A stretch of DNA of 64,000 nt, from contig JACKKB010000002.1 of NCBI GenBank assembly GCA_020637635.1, forward strand, positions 337,001 through 401,000, given 5' to 3'. The position numbers and the translations under genes were made by a program. The DNA is from Albidovulum sp. (GTDB lineage: Bacteria > Pseudomonadota > Alphaproteobacteria > Rhodobacterales > Rhodobacteraceae). The notes under the pieces are model-generated. The model saw nothing but the letters and a program-made list of their open reading frames with translations. It was not told where the DNA came from and did not search any database. This document shows, piece after piece, positions 63,420 to 64,000 of this stretch (the first letter of the stretch is position 1; each line of letters begins with the position of its first letter).

Positions 63420-64000
63420 ATGCCACTGGGCCCGGACATGCTGGAACGTCTGAACCGGGCCCGCGCCGACCTGCGCGCGGGCGTGCCGGTCGTGCTTGTC
63501 TGCGGCGGGCGCGCGGCGATCGCCGCGGCGGCTGAAACGCTCGATGCGGAACGTCTCGCGGCGATGCGCGCGCTCGGGCAGCCGGCGCTCGCGATCACCG
63601 AGCATCGGGCGCGCACGCTCAAGGCGCGCGCCTATGACGGGGATCTCGCGCGGCTCGAGCTGCCGGCCGGGGCGCCGCTTGACTGGATCCGGTCGGTGGC
63701 CGACCCCGCAAGCGATCTCGAGATGCCCATGAAGGGCCCCTTCACGAGCCTGCGCGACAGTGTGGCCGACGCTGCGCTGGCACGGGCGGCGATCGCGCTT
63801 TCCAAGTCGGCTCGGCTTCTGCCGGCAACCCTCGTTGTGCCCCTGGGCGACGACACTTCGCTGATCGCGGACGAGGCGCTGACCGTGCTCGACTGGCCGC
63901 AGGCGGAGGCCGCGCTCGCCACGGCGCCGCTTCTGCATCCGGTCGTGGCCGCACGGGTGCCGATGGCCGCCGCCGGCACCGGGCGGCTCCATGTCTTCCG
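63420..64000 (+). CDS. ribA: GTP cyclohydrolase II (partial, runs off the window)
   Basis: Open from an ATG at 63420 (AGGACG upstream) to the window end, 193 codons without a stop. M-P-L-G-P-D-M-L-E-R-L-N-R-A-R-A-D-L-R, A-R-A-Y-D-G-D-L-A-R-L and P-M-K-G-P-F-T-S-L-R-D are characteristic of the N-terminal extension seen in GTP cyclohydrolase II of this group of alphaproteobacteria. The catalytic Cys ligands lie beyond the window. First step of riboflavin synthesis. Family call rests on recall of the extension, so moderate certainty. Confidence 0.7.
   Translation, partial: MPLGPDMLERLNRARADLRAGVPVVLVCGGRAAIAAAAETLDAERLAAMRALGQPALAITEHRARTLKARAYDGDLARLELPAGAPLDWIRSVADPASDLEMPMKGPFTSLRDSVADAALARAAIALSKSARLLPATLVVPLGDDTSLIADEALTVLDWPQAEAALATAPLLHPVVAARVPMAAAGTGRLHVF

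Overview
The window is GC-rich with G/C-ending codons almost throughout. The gene families point to an alphaproteobacterium of the Rhodobacteraceae/Paracoccaceae type: a VPLPA-CTERM-type exosortase fused to EpsI, a short ImuA with ImuB and DnaE2, choice-of-anchor-L/Hint surface proteins, and the order rsfS-rlmH...gpmI-envC-ctpA-rppH. No insertion sequence, prophage, CRISPR array or rRNA was seen. One tRNA (Pro, anticodon CGG) is present. The assignment to a family of organisms is inference from gene content.

Layout. 1-2.6 kb: a tightly overlapped set on + (hemerythrin, AhpD-like, DUF488), a broken nitronate monooxygenase, and 5-formyl-THF cyclo-ligase. 2.7-5.4 kb: HPP/CBS membrane protein and a TauE/SafE exporter divergent from a FadR-type regulator. 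5.4-5.9 kb: apparently empty. 5.9-8.9 kb: a three-gene catabolic operon on - (PLP lyase, M24 peptidase-like hydrolase, Asp/Glu racemase-like). 9.0-14.3 kb: the imuA-imuB-dnaE2 mutasome cassette. 14.4 kb: arfB.

15-34 kb is one exopolysaccharide locus. It has a flippase, a hexapeptide acetyltransferase, a GDP-mannose dehydrogenase (AlgD type) and a GT4 glycosyltransferase. Two operons diverge from about 28.7-29.1 kb. The leftward one runs sugar-phosphate transferase, TPR lipoprotein, Wza-like exporter, outer-membrane barrel, XrtD exosortase, rhomboid protease. The rightward one runs ExeA-like ATPase, Wzz-like chain-length protein, tyrosine autokinase. A beta-helix protein closes the locus. The logical flow is: make GDP-mannuronate-type sugar, prime the lipid carrier, extend, flip, control length, export, and process or anchor proteins by exosortase. 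The wza and TPR genes are broken by many small indels, clustered in patches, which is either decay or poor sequence.

34.6-45 kb: tRNA-Pro, an EamA transporter, leuB, a membrane protein, leuD and leuC (leucine synthesis), a small ORF, a glyoxalase-like protein, an MscS channel, a DUF481 barrel and a LysR regulator. 44.4-50.5 kb: rsfS, rlmH, a LysE exporter, gpmI, envC, ctpA, rppH. 50.5-58 kb: thpR, an XRE-cupin regulator divergent from gabT, a lytic transglycosylase, rnr and dapE. 58-64 kb: two overlapping Hint-domain genes, a 16-bp tandem repeat, a frameshifted exonuclease III, a small secreted protein, an OmpR-type response regulator and the start of ribA, which runs off the end.

The most interesting observations are: a LexA-type box buried in the imuA coding sequence and written in rare codons just before imuB; an exosortase-rhomboid gene pair inside an AlgD-containing polysaccharide locus; a Hint pair whose second member lacks the Hint cysteine; an unassigned PLP/M24/racemase operon; and the indel-dense patches.
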